Shown here: in pieces, positions 47,159 through 57,315 of the stretch
Position numbering within the stretch: position 1 is the first letter of the stretch
Layout: the number at the start of each line of letters is the position of its first letter
Origin: an uncultured Hyphomicrobiales bacterium
GTDB taxonomy: Bacteria; Pseudomonadota; Alphaproteobacteria; Rhizobiales; Ancalomicrobiaceae
Assembly (NCBI GenBank): GCA_903930435.1
Contig: CAIYYN010000065.1
Span: 248,001 to 312,000, forward strand
Direction of reading: 5' to 3'
Length of the DNA stretch: 64,000 nucleotides
Position numbers and translations under genes: made by a program
The notes under the pieces: model-generated
Told to the model about the DNA's origin: nothing
The model's database searches: none
The model's input: only the letters and a program-made list of their open reading frames with translations

Positions 47159-49243
47159 ATGACAGCCGCCGCCCCGATCACTGCCGCCGACCTGCTGGCT
47201 TCACCTCTGGTGACCTGGACCGGACCCCACGGGCTACCCGAGTTCGCCGCAATTCGGGATGACGATTTTGCAGCTGCCTTCGAGACCGCGATGGCGCTGC
47301 ATTCTGCCGACATTGATGCGATCACCGGCAACCCGGAACCGCCGACATTCGCCAATACCGTGGTCGCGCTTGAGCTTGCAGGCGAGGCCCTTGGTCGGGT
47401 GTCCGCCCTGTTCTGGCATCGGTCCGGCGCGAATACCAATGACATCATTCAGGCGCTCGAGCGCGACATAGCGCCGAAGCTATCACGTCATTACGCCGAG
47501 ATCGGCATCAACAAGGCCCTGTTTGCCCGGATCGACAGGCTCTGGACTGACCGGGCAACCCTGAACCTGACGGCGGAGCAGCTCAGGGTGCTGGAGCGTC
47601 ACTGGAAGTCGTTTGTCAATTCCGGCGCCAGGCTGGATGACGCGACGCAGGCGCGCCTCGTTGCCATCAAGGAACGCAGTTCCACGCTGCGCACAAGCTT
47701 CGGACAGAATGTTCTGGCCGATGAGAAATCCTGGGTCCTTGTTCTTGAAGATGAAGCAGACCTTGCCGGACTACCCGGCTTCCTGAGGGAAGCCATGGCT
47801 GTCGTGGCGCGGGACCGTGGTGCGCCGGGCAAGCACGCCATCAGCTTGCAGCGCTCGATCATCGAGCCATTCCTGACGTTTTCCGAGCGCCGTGATCTAC
47901 GCGAACAGGCTTTCAAGGCATGGGTCAACCGGGGTGCAATCGCGGGGCCGACGGACAATCGCGGCCTGATCGCCGAGATCCTTGCCTTGCGGGATGAAGA
48001 GGCGAAGCTTCTGGGCTACGCCACGTTTGCCGACATGAAGCTCGACAATTCCATGGCCAAGACGCCCGAGGCCGCAACCGGTCTTCTGAAGACCGTCTGG
48101 GAACGGGCTCTGCGTCAGGCTGCGCGCGAAGAAGCCGACATTGCGGCACGGATCGCGATGGAAGGTGCGAACCATCCCGTTGCGCCGTGGGACTGGCGTC
48201 ACTACGCCGAAAAGATCCGCAGCGAGCGGTTCAATTTCTCGGAAAGTGAGCTGAAGCCCTACCTCCAGCTTGAAAACATCATTTCAGCAAGCTTCGACGT
48301 CGCCGCCCGCCTGTTTGGCATCCGCGCCGTGAGACGCACCGATGTCACACTTTATCATCCGGATGTCCGCCTCTACGAAATCCGTAACGCAGACGACGAC
48401 GTTATGGCGCTCTTCCTCGGCGACTATTTTGGCCGCACGTCGAAGCGGTCGGGTGCCTGGATGAGTTCCTTGCAGGTGGAGGACAAGCTGGCGCGACCGG
48501 ATGGCCGCAGCGGGCAGATCCCGATCATCTACAATGTCTGCAATTTCGCCAAGCCGGCTGAGGGCAAACCGGCGCTTCTGTCACTCGACGAAGCGCGCAC
48601 GGTGTTTCACGAATTCGGGCACGCGCTGCATGGATTACTTTCGGATGTGACCTATCCGAGCGTCTCCGGCACCAGCGTGTCACGCGATTTCGTCGAATTG
48701 CCGTCGCAGCTGTATGAACATTGGCTCACGGTTCCCGAGATCCTGCAAACCTATGCCGTTCATAAGGACACGGGCCAGCCGATCCCGCTGGACCTGCTCG
48801 ACAAGGTGCTTGCCGCCCGAACCTTCAACGCGGGCTTCAACACCGTTGAATTCACAGCTTCAGCACTTGTGGACATGGCTTTCCATACCAGGGGCGTGGT
48901 CACGGATCCGATGGCCTTGCAGACAGCTGTTCTGGACGAGATCGGATTGCCCGGAGCCATCACGATGCGGCACGCAGCGCCGCATTTCGCGCATATTTTC
49001 TCCGGTGGCTATTCATCGGAATATTATTCCTACATGTGGTCGGAGGTCCTTGACGCCGATGCATTCGCCGCCTTCGAGGAAACCGGCAATGCCTTCGATC
49101 CCGATGTCGCGGCCAAGCTGAAACAATGCATCTATTCCGTTGGCGGCGCGATCGACCCGGCGGATGCCTATACGGCCTTCCGTGGCAAGATGCCCAGCCC
49201 TGCAGCCATGCTGCGCAAGAAGGGATTGGCCGAGGTTGATTAA
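47159..49243 (+). CDS. M3 family zinc oligopeptidase
   Basis: Cytoplasmic peptidase of 694 residues of the thimet oligopeptidase family (OpdA or Dcp type). The zinc site is HEFGHALH (H484, E485, H488) with the downstream Glu in the NTVEFTAS region. It would degrade short peptides left by larger proteases. ATG 47159 is preferred over an in-frame TTG three codons before. It reads in the same direction as purQ, 75 bases after it, so it may be cotranscribed. Confidence 0.9.
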   Translation: MTAAAPITAADLLASPLVTWTGPHGLPEFAAIRDDDFAAAFETAMALHSADIDAITGNPEPPTFANTVVALELAGEALGRVSALFWHRSGANTNDIIQALERDIAPKLSRHYAEIGINKALFARIDRLWTDRATLNLTAEQLRVLERHWKSFVNSGARLDDATQARLVAIKERSSTLRTSFGQNVLADEKSWVLVLEDEADLAGLPGFLREAMAVVARDRGAPGKHAISLQRSIIEPFLTFSERRDLREQAFKAWVNRGAIAGPTDNRGLIAEILALRDEEAKLLGYATFADMKLDNSMAKTPEAATGLLKTVWERALRQAAREEADIAARIAMEGANHPVAPWDWRHYAEKIRSERFNFSESELKPYLQLENIISASFDVAARLFGIRAVRRTDVTLYHPDVRLYEIRNADDDVMALFLGDYFGRTSKRSGAWMSSLQVEDKLARPDGRSGQIPIIYNVCNFAKPAEGKPALLSLDEARTVFHEFGHALHGLLSDVTYPSVSGTSVSRDFVELPSQLYEHWLTVPEILQTYAVHKDTGQPIPLDLLDKVLAARTFNAGFNTVEFTASALVDMAFHTRGVVTDPMALQTAVLDEIGLPGAITMRHAAPHFAHIFSGGYSSEYYSYMWSEVLDADAFAAFEETGNAFDPDVAAKLKQCIYSVGGAIDPADAYTAFRGKMPSPAAMLRKKGLAEVD

Positions 49244-49266
49244 ACCTCGGCCGAAGGTTTGGAGAC

Positions 49267-51255
49267 TCACGCAGCAGCGAAATCCTTGACGAATCGCTGC
49301 ACAACCTTGCCAAGTTCCGAGGCTTGGCTTGAGAGGTCTGACGACAGCGACATCAGCTGTGTCGAAGCGACGCCTGTCATTTCGGCAGCTTGACCGACGC
49401 CAGCGATGTTCTGCGTCACCTGGTGGGTGCCGGTGGCTGCATTCTGGCAATTGCGCGCAATTTCATTGGTCGCATTGCCCTGCTCATCCACGACGCCGGA
49501 TATAGCAGTTGCAATCGCGCGCATCTCCGCGATCACAGTGACGATCTTGTTGATCGATTCAACCGAGGCACTGGTCGCATCGCGGATCTCTGTGACCTTC
49601 GTGTCAATTTCCTCCATCGCACGGCCCGTTTGTCCCGCCAGTTGTTTGACTTCGGAAGCAACAACAGCGAAGCCGCGACCGGCGTCGCCCGCTCGTGCGG
49701 CCTCGATGGTTGCATTGAGTGCCAGAAGATTGGTCTGGTCGGCGATCCCCTTGATGAGGGTCACCACATCGCCGATCGAGGAAGCGGCATGCGCAAGGTG
49801 GGAAATACGTTCGCTGGAGGACTGTGCTTCCTTGACCGCTGTTTCTGCCACGTTCGATGAATAGAGGACACGTCCGGCAATATCGCGCACCGACGCCGCC
49901 ATTTCCTCGGTCGCTGACGCCACATTGCCCACATTGGAGGCTGCATTTTCGGCAGCGGTTGAGACTGCCAGCGCCTGCCGGGACGTTTCTTCCGCCGTGG
50001 CCGACAAATTCTGGGCGGCCTGGGCAACGTTATTGGATGAGCTTGCAAACCCTTTTGACAGGTCCTGCATCATTTTCACGAATTGGCTCGCCATCTTTTC
50101 ACGGCGGGCCAGGAGAGCGCGGTCCGCCTGATCCAGAGAGTCCCGCTCGCGCCGCAAACGTTCGTTTTCCGCCAACTGGTCACGCAAGGTTTCAAGGGAG
50201 CTGGCAATAACGCCAAACTCATCGTTGCGACCATGACTTTTGAAGACTGTCGACAGATCTCCATCCTTCAATGCCCGAACGTTGGCATTAAGTTCTGTGA
50301 TCTTGGCAGCAATGGCCCGCATGACCAATGATGCAGCCAGGATTGCAATCATAACCACCAGTCCCGATAAGCCGAGAGAATAATACAGCTTTTGCTCAAA
50401 TCCCTGGATACGCTGGGCGAGTAAACGTTCAAGCTGGGAGTCCGCCCCGGTCCAAAAGGACTTTATTGCCTCATGCACGACGGCGTGGGCTTTGACAGCG
50501 TTCGAGATGTCGAGCTTTCCGCGTAGGGAATCGTTCCGCAGATCTGTTGCGATCTTGGCAACGAGGTCACGGTAGTCACCGGTCACCTGGTTGAAGGATT
50601 TGAGAAGCGGCTCAAGCACCGGCTTGACCAGACCATCGGGGTTGCCCTTGAAGGCCGTCGCCAGATCGGAATTGACGTCATCCAGCACCGAACTGAACGA
50701 TCCAAGCTGAATCAGAAGATCCGCCTTGTTTTCATCTGTCAGCGAAGCGGTGGCTGACTGCTCCCGGAGCTTGGCCAGCAAAACGGCAGCAAGGTCAACG
50801 GCTGCGGGCAGTTTGACCGTCACGACGTCCTGGACATAGAAGCTGTCGAGGTCGGGATCGAGGGTCAGATTGGAGCCATCCGCTGTCTTGCCAATCAGCG
50901 TGCGCAGCTTGGCAATCAAATCGACGACCTTGTCATCACGCCCGCCAATGGACAGGGCAGCGGCAGCTTGAAGCGCGGCCTGGCTCGATTCCGCAGTGTC
51001 CAATGACGCATCGAACTGCCGAGCGCGCGATTCAAATGCGGCAATTGGCACGTTGACACCGGACTGATCGATTTCTGTTGCCGCAACCATCATCGGCCAG
51101 ACGGACTGCAAATACGCGGATCCATCGAGTTCTTTCGACGCGAAGGTTATATCCTTGCGGCTTTGATCCAGAAGCTGCCAGGCCAACAGCGCAACAGGCA
51201 CAAGAAAAAGGCCAGCAATGCCATTGAGTTTATTGCGTATCGACAGCGAGACCAT
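49267..51255 (-). CDS. Methyl-accepting chemotaxis protein
   Basis: Transmembrane chemoreceptor of 662 residues. It has a first membrane helix (about 11-28), a periplasmic region of about 260 residues that is mostly helical, a second helix (about 296-316), a HAMP domain with [18 protein letters not shown], and a signalling domain whose hairpin tip is [20 protein letters not shown]. There is no C-terminal CheR-binding pentapeptide. The ligand is unknown. No che or flagellar genes adjoin it. GAGGAG precedes ATG 51255. Confidence 0.92.
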   Translation of the reverse strand: MVSLSIRNKLNGIAGLFLVPVALLAWQLLDQSRKDITFASKELDGSAYLQSVWPMMVAATEIDQSGVNVPIAAFESRARQFDASLDTAESSQAALQAAAALSIGGRDDKVVDLIAKLRTLIGKTADGSNLTLDPDLDSFYVQDVVTVKLPAAVDLAAVLLAKLREQSATASLTDENKADLLIQLGSFSSVLDDVNSDLATAFKGNPDGLVKPVLEPLLKSFNQVTGDYRDLVAKIATDLRNDSLRGKLDISNAVKAHAVVHEAIKSFWTGADSQLERLLAQRIQGFEQKLYYSLGLSGLVVMIAILAASLVMRAIAAKITELNANVRALKDGDLSTVFKSHGRNDEFGVIASSLETLRDQLAENERLRRERDSLDQADRALLARREKMASQFVKMMQDLSKGFASSSNNVAQAAQNLSATAEETSRQALAVSTAAENAASNVGNVASATEEMAASVRDIAGRVLYSSNVAETAVKEAQSSSERISHLAHAASSIGDVVTLIKGIADQTNLLALNATIEAARAGDAGRGFAVVASEVKQLAGQTGRAMEEIDTKVTEIRDATSASVESINKIVTVIAEMRAIATAISGVVDEQGNATNEIARNCQNAATGTHQVTQNIAGVGQAAEMTGVASTQLMSLSSDLSSQASELGKVVQRFVKDFAAA

Positions 51256-51572
51256 CAGGCACTCCTCGGACTAAAAAATGAGATTTAATCATCTCTTGTT
51301 TTAGTATTGTTGCTATTAATACTTTAATAATTTGATTTTTTAATTTATTATAAATAATTTTTATGAATATTTGAATATTATACATGCTATTTTCTGAATT
51401 ATACTATATGTCTATCAACTTGAAGATATGACTTATTCATCTTCGATCCCGGACTCACCACCGTACGGCTTGTCAGGCAATCTCACCTCGTTTCTGCGTG
51501 TCATTGGACTTGTTCCGGAGCGATATCCGGTCCAAAAGAGAGACACGTTTGCCGCCCCGAAGGACGACCGGA
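51256..51572. other. Very AT-rich gap between the chemoreceptor gene and purL
   Basis: About 320 bases between divergent genes. From 51280 to 51429 only about 26 of 150 bases are G or C by my count, far below the surroundings. GAGAT-TTAATC-ATCTC (51280-51295) can form a small hairpin. It holds the promoters of the chemoreceptor gene and purL. Confidence 0.6.
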
Positions 51573-53783
51573 ATGTTGAACAATACCATGCCCATCACAC
51601 CTGCCCTCGTCGCTGAGCACGGCCTCAAGCCGGATGAGTACGCGCGTATCCTTGCGCTCATCGGGCGGGAACCCACCCTGACCGAACTCGGCATCTTCTC
51701 GGCCATGTGGAATGAGCATTGTTCCTACAAGTCATCGCGCAAATGGCTGCGCACCCTGCCGACCACCGGACCTCGCGTCGTGCATGGACCAGGTGAGAAT
51801 GCCGGTGTCGTTGATATCGATGATGGTGATGTCGTTGTCTTCAAGATGGAGAGCCATAATCACCCCTCCTACATCGAACCCTATCAGGGCGCTGCAACGG
51901 GTGTGGGCGGTATCCTGCGCGATGTCTTCACGATGGGGGCGCGGCCTATTGCAGCCATGAATGCGCTGCGGTTCGGCGCTCCGGACCATGCCCGTACGCG
52001 GCATATCGTGTCGGGCGTTGTTGCGGGGGTTGGCGGCTACGGCAATTCCTTCGGCGTACCGACGGTGGGCGGCGAAGTGAATTTCCACGCCTCCTATAAC
52101 GGCAATTGCCTCGTCAATGCCTTCGCAGCCGGTATCGCGCGGGCGGACGGGATTTTCCTGTCGGAAGCCAAGGGCGTTGGGCTACCCGTTGTCTATCTCG
52201 GCTCGAAGACGGGCCGCGACGGCATTCATGGCGCGTCGATGGCGTCAGCCGAATTCGACGAGAACTCGGGCGAAAAGCGGCCGACCGTACAGGTCGGCGA
52301 CCCCTTCTCCGAGAAGGTCTTGCTGGAAGCCTGTCTTGAGCTGATGCAGACCGGAGCTGTCGTCGCGATCCAGGATATGGGCGCAGCTGGCCTCACCTGC
52401 TCGGCGGTCGAAATGGGCGCGAAGGGCAATCTCGGCCTCGAACTCAATCTCGATGCCGTACCCTGCCGCGAACCCGGCATGACTGCCTATGAAATGATGC
52501 TGTCGGAAAGCCAGGAGCGCATGCTCATGGTGCTCGACCCCGCCAAACACGCCGCTGCCGAAGCGGTATTCGTCAAATGGGGCCTCGATTTTGCCGTCGT
52601 CGGCCATACCACCGATACGCTGCGATTTGTCGTGAAGCATCACGGCGAAGTCATGGCCGATTTGCCGATCAAGGATCTGGGCGATCAGGCTCCGATCTAT
52701 GACCGCCCTTACGTCGAGACACCGAAGAAGCCCGTCATCAACGCGCGTGATGTGCCCGCACCCGAAGACATCGGCGAAGCCTTGCTGACGTTGATCGGGT
52801 CGCCCGATCTCGCGTCCCGCCGCTGGGTGGTCGAGCAGTATGACCACTATATCGGCGGCAACACGATCCATCATCCCGGAGGCAGCGATGCGGGCGTCGT
52901 GCGCGTGCACGACGGACCGAAAGGTCTCGCCTTCACGTCCGATGTGACGCCACGCTATTGCCTCGCCGATCCCTTCGAGGGTGGCAAGCAGGCGATTGCC
53001 GAGAGCTGGCGCAATCTGTCGGCTGTCGGTGCATTGCCGATTGCCGTCACCGACAATCTCAATTTCGGCAACCCGGAGCGCCCGGAAATCATGGGCCAAT
53101 TCGTTGGCTGCCTGAAAGGCATCGGCGACGCCTGCCGCGCGCTGGATTATCCGATCGTGTCGGGCAACGTCAGCCTCTACAATGAAACTCAGGGCCAGGC
53201 GATCATGCCGACCCCGACCATTGGCGGCGTCGGATTGATCGATGATGTCGCAAAGACAGTGGGTCTCGGCTTCCGCACGGCGGGTGACGCAATCGTGCTG
53301 ATTGGCGACGCGGAGGGCTGGCTCGGCCAATCCATCTACTTGCGCGAAATCGCTGGACGTGAAGAAGGTGCGCCGCCGCCGGTCGATCTGTCGTTGGAAA
53401 AGCGCAATGGCGATTTCGTCCGCACCAACATCCGGCAGGGTCACATTACCGCCGCGCACGATCTGTCGGACGGCGGACTCGGAGTGGCTCTGGCTGAAAT
53501 GGCGATGGCAAACGGACTGGGAGCAGCGATCACCCTGCCCGCCAGCGCGACGCCTGCGCACGCCTACCTGTTTGGCGAGGACCAGGCACGCTATGTCGTC
53601 ACGGTTCCGGCTGACCAGTTGGACGGCTTCCTGGCCAATGCAAAATCGGCAGGCGTTACGGCGACGGCCATTGGCACTGTTGGCGGTTCGGCCTTGACGG
53701 TGAGCGGTATTTGCACCATCTCCGTAGCAACACTGCGGGAGCGGCACGAAGCGTGGTTCCCGGCGTATATGAGCGCGGCCTGA
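51573..53783 (+). CDS. purL: FGAM synthase PurL subunit
   Basis: Large ATP-dependent subunit of formylglycinamidine ribonucleotide synthase, 736 residues, of the small type that needs PurS and PurQ. Family blocks are [59 protein letters not shown] and [22 protein letters not shown] 51573 has AGGAC about 9 bases upstream. It is followed by bolA (23 bases) and grxD, a common arrangement in alphaproteobacteria. Confidence 0.97.
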   Translation: MLNNTMPITPALVAEHGLKPDEYARILALIGREPTLTELGIFSAMWNEHCSYKSSRKWLRTLPTTGPRVVHGPGENAGVVDIDDGDVVVFKMESHNHPSYIEPYQGAATGVGGILRDVFTMGARPIAAMNALRFGAPDHARTRHIVSGVVAGVGGYGNSFGVPTVGGEVNFHASYNGNCLVNAFAAGIARADGIFLSEAKGVGLPVVYLGSKTGRDGIHGASMASAEFDENSGEKRPTVQVGDPFSEKVLLEACLELMQTGAVVAIQDMGAAGLTCSAVEMGAKGNLGLELNLDAVPCREPGMTAYEMMLSESQERMLMVLDPAKHAAAEAVFVKWGLDFAVVGHTTDTLRFVVKHHGEVMADLPIKDLGDQAPIYDRPYVETPKKPVINARDVPAPEDIGEALLTLIGSPDLASRRWVVEQYDHYIGGNTIHHPGGSDAGVVRVHDGPKGLAFTSDVTPRYCLADPFEGGKQAIAESWRNLSAVGALPIAVTDNLNFGNPERPEIMGQFVGCLKGIGDACRALDYPIVSGNVSLYNETQGQAIMPTPTIGGVGLIDDVAKTVGLGFRTAGDAIVLIGDAEGWLGQSIYLREIAGREEGAPPPVDLSLEKRNGDFVRTNIRQGHITAAHDLSDGGLGVALAEMAMANGLGAAITLPASATPAHAYLFGEDQARYVVTVPADQLDGFLANAKSAGVTATAIGTVGGSALTVSGICTISVATLRERHEAWFPAYMSAA

Positions 53784-53806
53784 GCCCAATTCGAAGGATA
53801 TGACCC

Positions 53807-54043
53807 ATGCCGATGCAGGCACGCGAAATTGAATCCTATATCAGGGCAGCGCTGCCGGACGCGCAGATCACGTTGACAGATCTCGTCGGCGACGGCGATC
53901 ATTGGCAGGCCGAGGTTGTTTCCAGCGCGTTCAAGGGCCTCAGCCGCGTGAAGCAGCATCAGCTCGTCAATGCCGCGTTCGGCGAAAAAATGGGACGTGA
54001 GTTGCACGCGCTCGCCTTGAAAACCAGTGCGCCGCAGGAGTAA
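53807..54043 (+). CDS. bolA: BolA family protein
   Basis: Small 78-residue BolA/IbaG-type protein with the class-II KH-like fold. The family His stands in DHWQAEVVSSAF, and LSRVKQHQLVNAAF forms the conserved helix. BolA proteins share an Fe-S cluster with monothiol glutaredoxins and take part in iron-sulfur delivery. The very next gene encodes such a glutaredoxin, so a complex of the two is likely. Confidence 0.93.
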   Translation: MPMQAREIESYIRAALPDAQITLTDLVGDGDHWQAEVVSSAFKGLSRVKQHQLVNAAFGEKMGRELHALALKTSAPQE

Positions 54044-54102
54044 CTTGCGTTATACTTTGACAAGCGCCGGGTCTTGACCCCGGCGATGAAAGGAAACCAA
54101 CC

Positions 54103-54438
54103 ATGTCTGACATCAACGCCTTTATCGACAACGAAGTGAAGTCCAATGACGTCATCCTGTTCATGAAGGGCGTCCCGCAGATGCCACAGTGCGGCTTCTC
54201 CGGTCAGGTCGTGGCGATCCTCAATCACCTCGGCGTGCCGTTCAAGGGCGTGAACATTCTGGCCAGCGACGAACTGCGTCAGGGTATCAAGGATTATTCC
54301 AACTGGCCGACCGTGCCGCAGCTCTACATCAAGGGCGAGTTCATCGGCGGCTGCGATATCGTGCGCGAGATGTTCCAGGAAGGTGAGTTGCAGACGGCGC
54401 TTCTGGAAGCCGGCATCCCGCTGAAGGCCAGCGCCTGA
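54103..54438 (+). CDS. grxD: Monothiol glutaredoxin (Grx4 type)
   Basis: A 111-residue monothiol glutaredoxin with the CGFS active site inside PQMPQCGFSGQV, and the WPTVPQLYIKGEF and GGCDIV glutathione-binding segments. It binds a [2Fe-2S] cluster in a homodimer or with BolA and works in iron-sulfur trafficking rather than general disulfide reduction. AAAGGAAA precedes the ATG. It ends the purL-bolA-grxD run, 59 bases after bolA. Confidence 0.96.
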   Translation: MSDINAFIDNEVKSNDVILFMKGVPQMPQCGFSGQVVAILNHLGVPFKGVNILASDELRQGIKDYSNWPTVPQLYIKGEFIGGCDIVREMFQEGELQTALLEAGIPLKASA

Positions 54439-54528
54439 TCCACGAAGCCCGTGCATAACTGAAGCGCGGGCCGTTTAGCCAAAGTCGGCAAACACATTGT
54501 CATGGCCTGTCAGTCCGCTGACGGGCCG

Positions 54529-54969
54529 TCAATTGTTATGATGGTCGTGGCTGCAGCAGGACGGAAGCGCTTCGGGGGCGGCCAGCCCGCGACAACGGGC
54601 GCAGGTGCCGCGCAATTCCACGGTCCGACCTTCAACGGAGAAGCCCATCTGATTGGCAACCGTGGAAAAGGCCGCATCAATCGCCTCGACCGACCATTCT
54701 TCAACCCGCTTGCAATGCGTGCACACCGCGAAGACGGCCGCAGTCGAGCCGTGGTGGTGCCCATGGCAGGCGAAATAGGCATTCAAGCCTTCCAGCCGAT
54801 GGATCTGTCCGGATTTGGCCAATCGCTCAAGCGAGCGATAAACGACCGGCGGCGATTGGACGCCAACATCCCGCAGGGATGCCAGCAGTTCATAGGCCGT
54901 CATCGGCGTCTCCGACGCCGACAATTGCGCCATGACCGCTTCATCCGTTGACGATTTTGGTCTTGCCAT
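54529..54969 (-). CDS. zur: Fur-family regulator, Zur-like
   Basis: A 146-residue metalloregulator. The N-terminal winged helix (about 15-75) has PMTAYELLASLRDVGVQSPPVVYRSLERL and the C-terminal dimer domain has HGHHH and two CxxC pairs (CTHC and CARC) that bind structural zinc, then a Cys-His tail CCSHDHH. The pattern fits Zur better than Fur or PerR. It would repress zinc uptake genes in zinc-replete cells. No znu genes lie in the window, so the assignment rests on sequence. AAGGA precedes ATG 54969. Confidence 0.8.
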   Translation of the reverse strand: MARPKSSTDEAVMAQLSASETPMTAYELLASLRDVGVQSPPVVYRSLERLAKSGQIHRLEGLNAYFACHGHHHGSTAAVFAVCTHCKRVEEWSVEAIDAAFSTVANQMGFSVEGRTVELRGTCARCRGLAAPEALPSCCSHDHHNN

Positions 54970-54999
54970 TCCGTCAGGTCCTTATCGCCAGGCCAACCA

Positions 55000-55533
55000 T
55001 TACAATGGATCTTCCGTCGCCTTGCAGTTCTGCGGCATCTTTTGCAATTCGGCAAGCTGACCAGTGGTCCGATCCAGCGTAAATGCGTCGACGGGCTTTC
55101 GGATAGGGCGTCCTTTCGGTCCACCATCGTAATAGACAAGCTGGACCAAGGCCGAGGACTCGGTATTTCCGGCGCATTCATAGGTCATATTGCTGTCTGA
55201 GCTGACCTTCGGCGCTGAAATCGCCGCCGTCACCAGCCATTCGTCAACGGTGGCCGTCAGATGGGCTCGCAAAGCCGACACCATGACCACGGAGATGCCG
55301 CGCGCATCGGCCAGCGTCTCGATCCGCATCATCGGGCCGCCAGCGACGCCGGGAATGATCCGGCTCGGCGACACAACCCCGTACCCCACGTGGTTGAAGT
55401 CAATCGCGACATTGACCGCACCCTCCGGTGTCGTTTCCACCTGATAGGTCTTGCCCACCAGATCATGTACCGGATCGGCTCGCGCGATGCAGCAAAACGA
55501 CAACCAGATCATCAACCACATCAAATAGCGCAT
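55000..55533 (-). CDS. Exported protein of unknown function
   Basis: I do not recognise this 177-residue protein. It begins with a signal peptide (MRYLMWLMIWLSFCCIARA) and has a secreted-type mature part with two Cys (ECAG and NCKA). The start at 55533 is chosen because the signal peptide starts there; the open frame runs 80 codons further upstream, but that part is unlike an exported protein. Just downstream on the same strand is the Zur-like gene, 30 bases from its stop. Confidence 0.7.
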   Translation of the reverse strand: MRYLMWLMIWLSFCCIARADPVHDLVGKTYQVETTPEGAVNVAIDFNHVGYGVVSPSRIIPGVAGGPMMRIETLADARGISVVMVSALRAHLTATVDEWLVTAAISAPKVSSDSNMTYECAGNTESSALVQLVYYDGGPKGRPIRKPVDAFTLDRTTGQLAELQKMPQNCKATEDPL

Positions 55534-56041
55534 ACGACACCCTGACGCTGTTCCGGCATCAAACCATGCGACCAGCCCATGCCCATTTGCTTCCACACCA
55601 CGTCCATTTCGTGGCAAGCAATGACAGATTCGTCTGGCTTGAGGGAGTTTCATTGCTGGATCGCCGCTGATCACACTGCTCCCATCGACACACCCGCACC
55701 ATGCCAAATTGGCCCGATCCGACGAGACCCGACCAAATTCACGATTTTTCATAGTTTTGAAAAATTTTTTCACGCCACCTCTGCCAATCGCGCATTTGTG
55801 CTTTGTGGGTGAGCGAATTTGGTGAGACCATCGGATCGTAGGGGATGAGGGTGCTCGTTCTGCCGCCTTAATTTGGTACCGAAGTTGTCATGACTCTACC
55901 ATCTAAGGGGGGTAACTCTCACCGCTATGGACCGACTCACAGGTGTGGAACTGGACGAGACGTCGAAATCAGACTGAGAACGCCTTGTTCCACGGATTGA
56001 CTTGGAAGCCAGACGGTACCGACGAAACAGGAGAACCTGCC
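55534..56041. other. Gap with no supported gene
   Basis: About 510 bases between divergent starts. There are AT-rich patches near 55740-55770 and a GC-rich rest. I see no gene, repeat or RNA. Confidence 0.45.
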
Positions 56042-56317
56042 ATGCCCCAGGAGACCGAAAGTCGCCCCTCCTTACCTACCGCGCTGACGCCTGCCCTGTA
56101 TCGATCTGCCGATTGGCAGAACCCGGCGCTCGAGCCCACCATCGACGAGATTCTCTCGGACCCGATTGTTCATCTGGTTCTGGGCCGTGATCACCTCGAA
56201 ATCGGCGATGTCGAACGTTTTCTCAAAAATGCATCCCGGAGACTGGTCGAGAAAACCAAGTCGCAACGCGCCGCGCGCGCCAAGGTGACAGCCGATGCGG
56301 AGATGTGCTGCCTTTGA
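56042..56317 (+). CDS. Small cytoplasmic protein of unknown function
   Basis: A 91-residue protein without a signal peptide. The middle has DEILSDPIVHLVLGRDHLEIGDVERFL, typical of short helical alphaproteobacterial proteins of unknown function, followed by a basic RRLVEKTKSQRAARAK stretch and a Cys-Cys end. AGGAG lies upstream of ATG 56042, better than the more distant in-frame start. Its stop converges with rpsD. Confidence 0.55.
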   Translation: MPQETESRPSLPTALTPALYRSADWQNPALEPTIDEILSDPIVHLVLGRDHLEIGDVERFLKNASRRLVEKTKSQRAARAKVTADAEMCCL

Positions 56318-56401
56318 GCCTTGGCCGCAAGCTCATGAATCGATTCAAAGAACGGCGCTGAGTCTCTGACGCGCCAATCGATTCTGGTCACGTCAAATAA
56401 C

Positions 56402-56426
56402 AAAGGCCGGCGCAAGGCCGGCCTTT
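56402..56426 (-). terminator. Terminator-type hairpin after rpsD
   Basis: A perfect 10-base inverted repeat, AAAGGCCGGC and GCCGGCCTTT, with a 5-base loop. It lies 25 bases past the rpsD stop; the minus strand then reads TTTGTTATTT. It may serve the convergent small gene as well. Confidence 0.75.
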
Positions 56427-56450
56427 GAATAAGCTGAATACCAAGAACGA

Positions 56451-57068
56451 TCAGCGCGAATAGAATTCGACGACCAGGTTCGGTTCCATCTGCACCGGAT
56501 ACGGCACATCGTGCAGGCCGGGAATACGGTTGAACTTGGCCGTGAACTTGGCATGATCGGCTTCGACGTAATCCGGCACATCGCGTTCGGTTGACTGCGA
56601 GGCTTCGATGACGATCGCGAGCTGCTTGGACGCTTCCTTGACCTCAACAACATCGCCGACGCGCAGACGGTAGCTCGCGATATTGACGCGGCGACCGTTG
56701 ACCTTGACGTGGCCATGGTTGACGAACTGACGGGCAGCGAAGACGGTCGGAACGAACTTGGCGCGGTAGATCACCGCGTCGAGGCGACGCTCCAACAGAC
56801 CGATCAGGTTCTCCGAGGAGTCGCCCTTCAGACGCTGGGCTTCCTGATAGATCTTCTTGAACTGCTTTTCCGAGATATTGCCATAGTAGCCCTTGAGCTT
56901 CTGCTTGGCCTTCAGCTGTGCGCCGAAGTCGGAAACCTTGCCCTTGCGGCGCTGGCCGTGCTGGCCCGGACCGTATTCGCGCTTGTTGACGGGCGACTTG
57001 GCCCGGCCCCAGAGATTCTGACCGAGACGACGGTCAATTTTAAACTTAGCGTCATGACGCTTGGACAT
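56451..57068 (-). CDS. rpsD: 30S ribosomal protein S4
   Basis: Ribosomal protein of 205 residues that nucleates 30S assembly. It starts [20 protein letters not shown], as usual in alphaproteobacteria, and has an S4 RNA-binding domain about 95-160 ([34 protein letters not shown]). In this group rpsD stands apart from the alpha operon, as here. It is followed by a hairpin terminator. Confidence 0.98.
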   Translation of the reverse strand: MSKRHDAKFKIDRRLGQNLWGRAKSPVNKREYGPGQHGQRRKGKVSDFGAQLKAKQKLKGYYGNISEKQFKKIYQEAQRLKGDSSENLIGLLERRLDAVIYRAKFVPTVFAARQFVNHGHVKVNGRRVNIASYRLRVGDVVEVKEASKQLAIVIEASQSTERDVPDYVEADHAKFTAKFNRIPGLHDVPYPVQMEPNLVVEFYSR

Positions 57069-57315
57069 CGCGTTCTCAATTTGATTTGCCGACCGGCCAC
57101 GCTTTGCGCAACCAATCCCGGCGGGGTTTCGGAGAAGCGCGCCCTCCTCTGCGATAGTATGCCCTCAGGCAAACTGCCGCCGACAGAACCATGGGTCGAG
57201 CGTTCGATCCGGTTCACGGGTGCGATAAACGGCTTCGCGGGCCAGTGCGGCCCGCGAAGTTCGGTGTCTCTAGGCCAGAGTCACAGAAATGTCAAATGGA
57301 CTGCGGCCGATTTCG

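Noticed and set aside
51280-51429. Replication origin in the AT-rich block
   Set aside because: I see no cluster of DnaA boxes and no origin-linked genes (dnaA, dnaN, hemE) nearby.
52245-53822. Open frame of 525 codons opposite purL
   Set aside because: purL is certain on the plus strand; the reverse frame results from GC-rich codon bias.
55534-56041. Possible riboswitch or tRNA in this gap
   Set aside because: No cloverleaf, T-loop motif or conserved riboswitch core could be found by eye.
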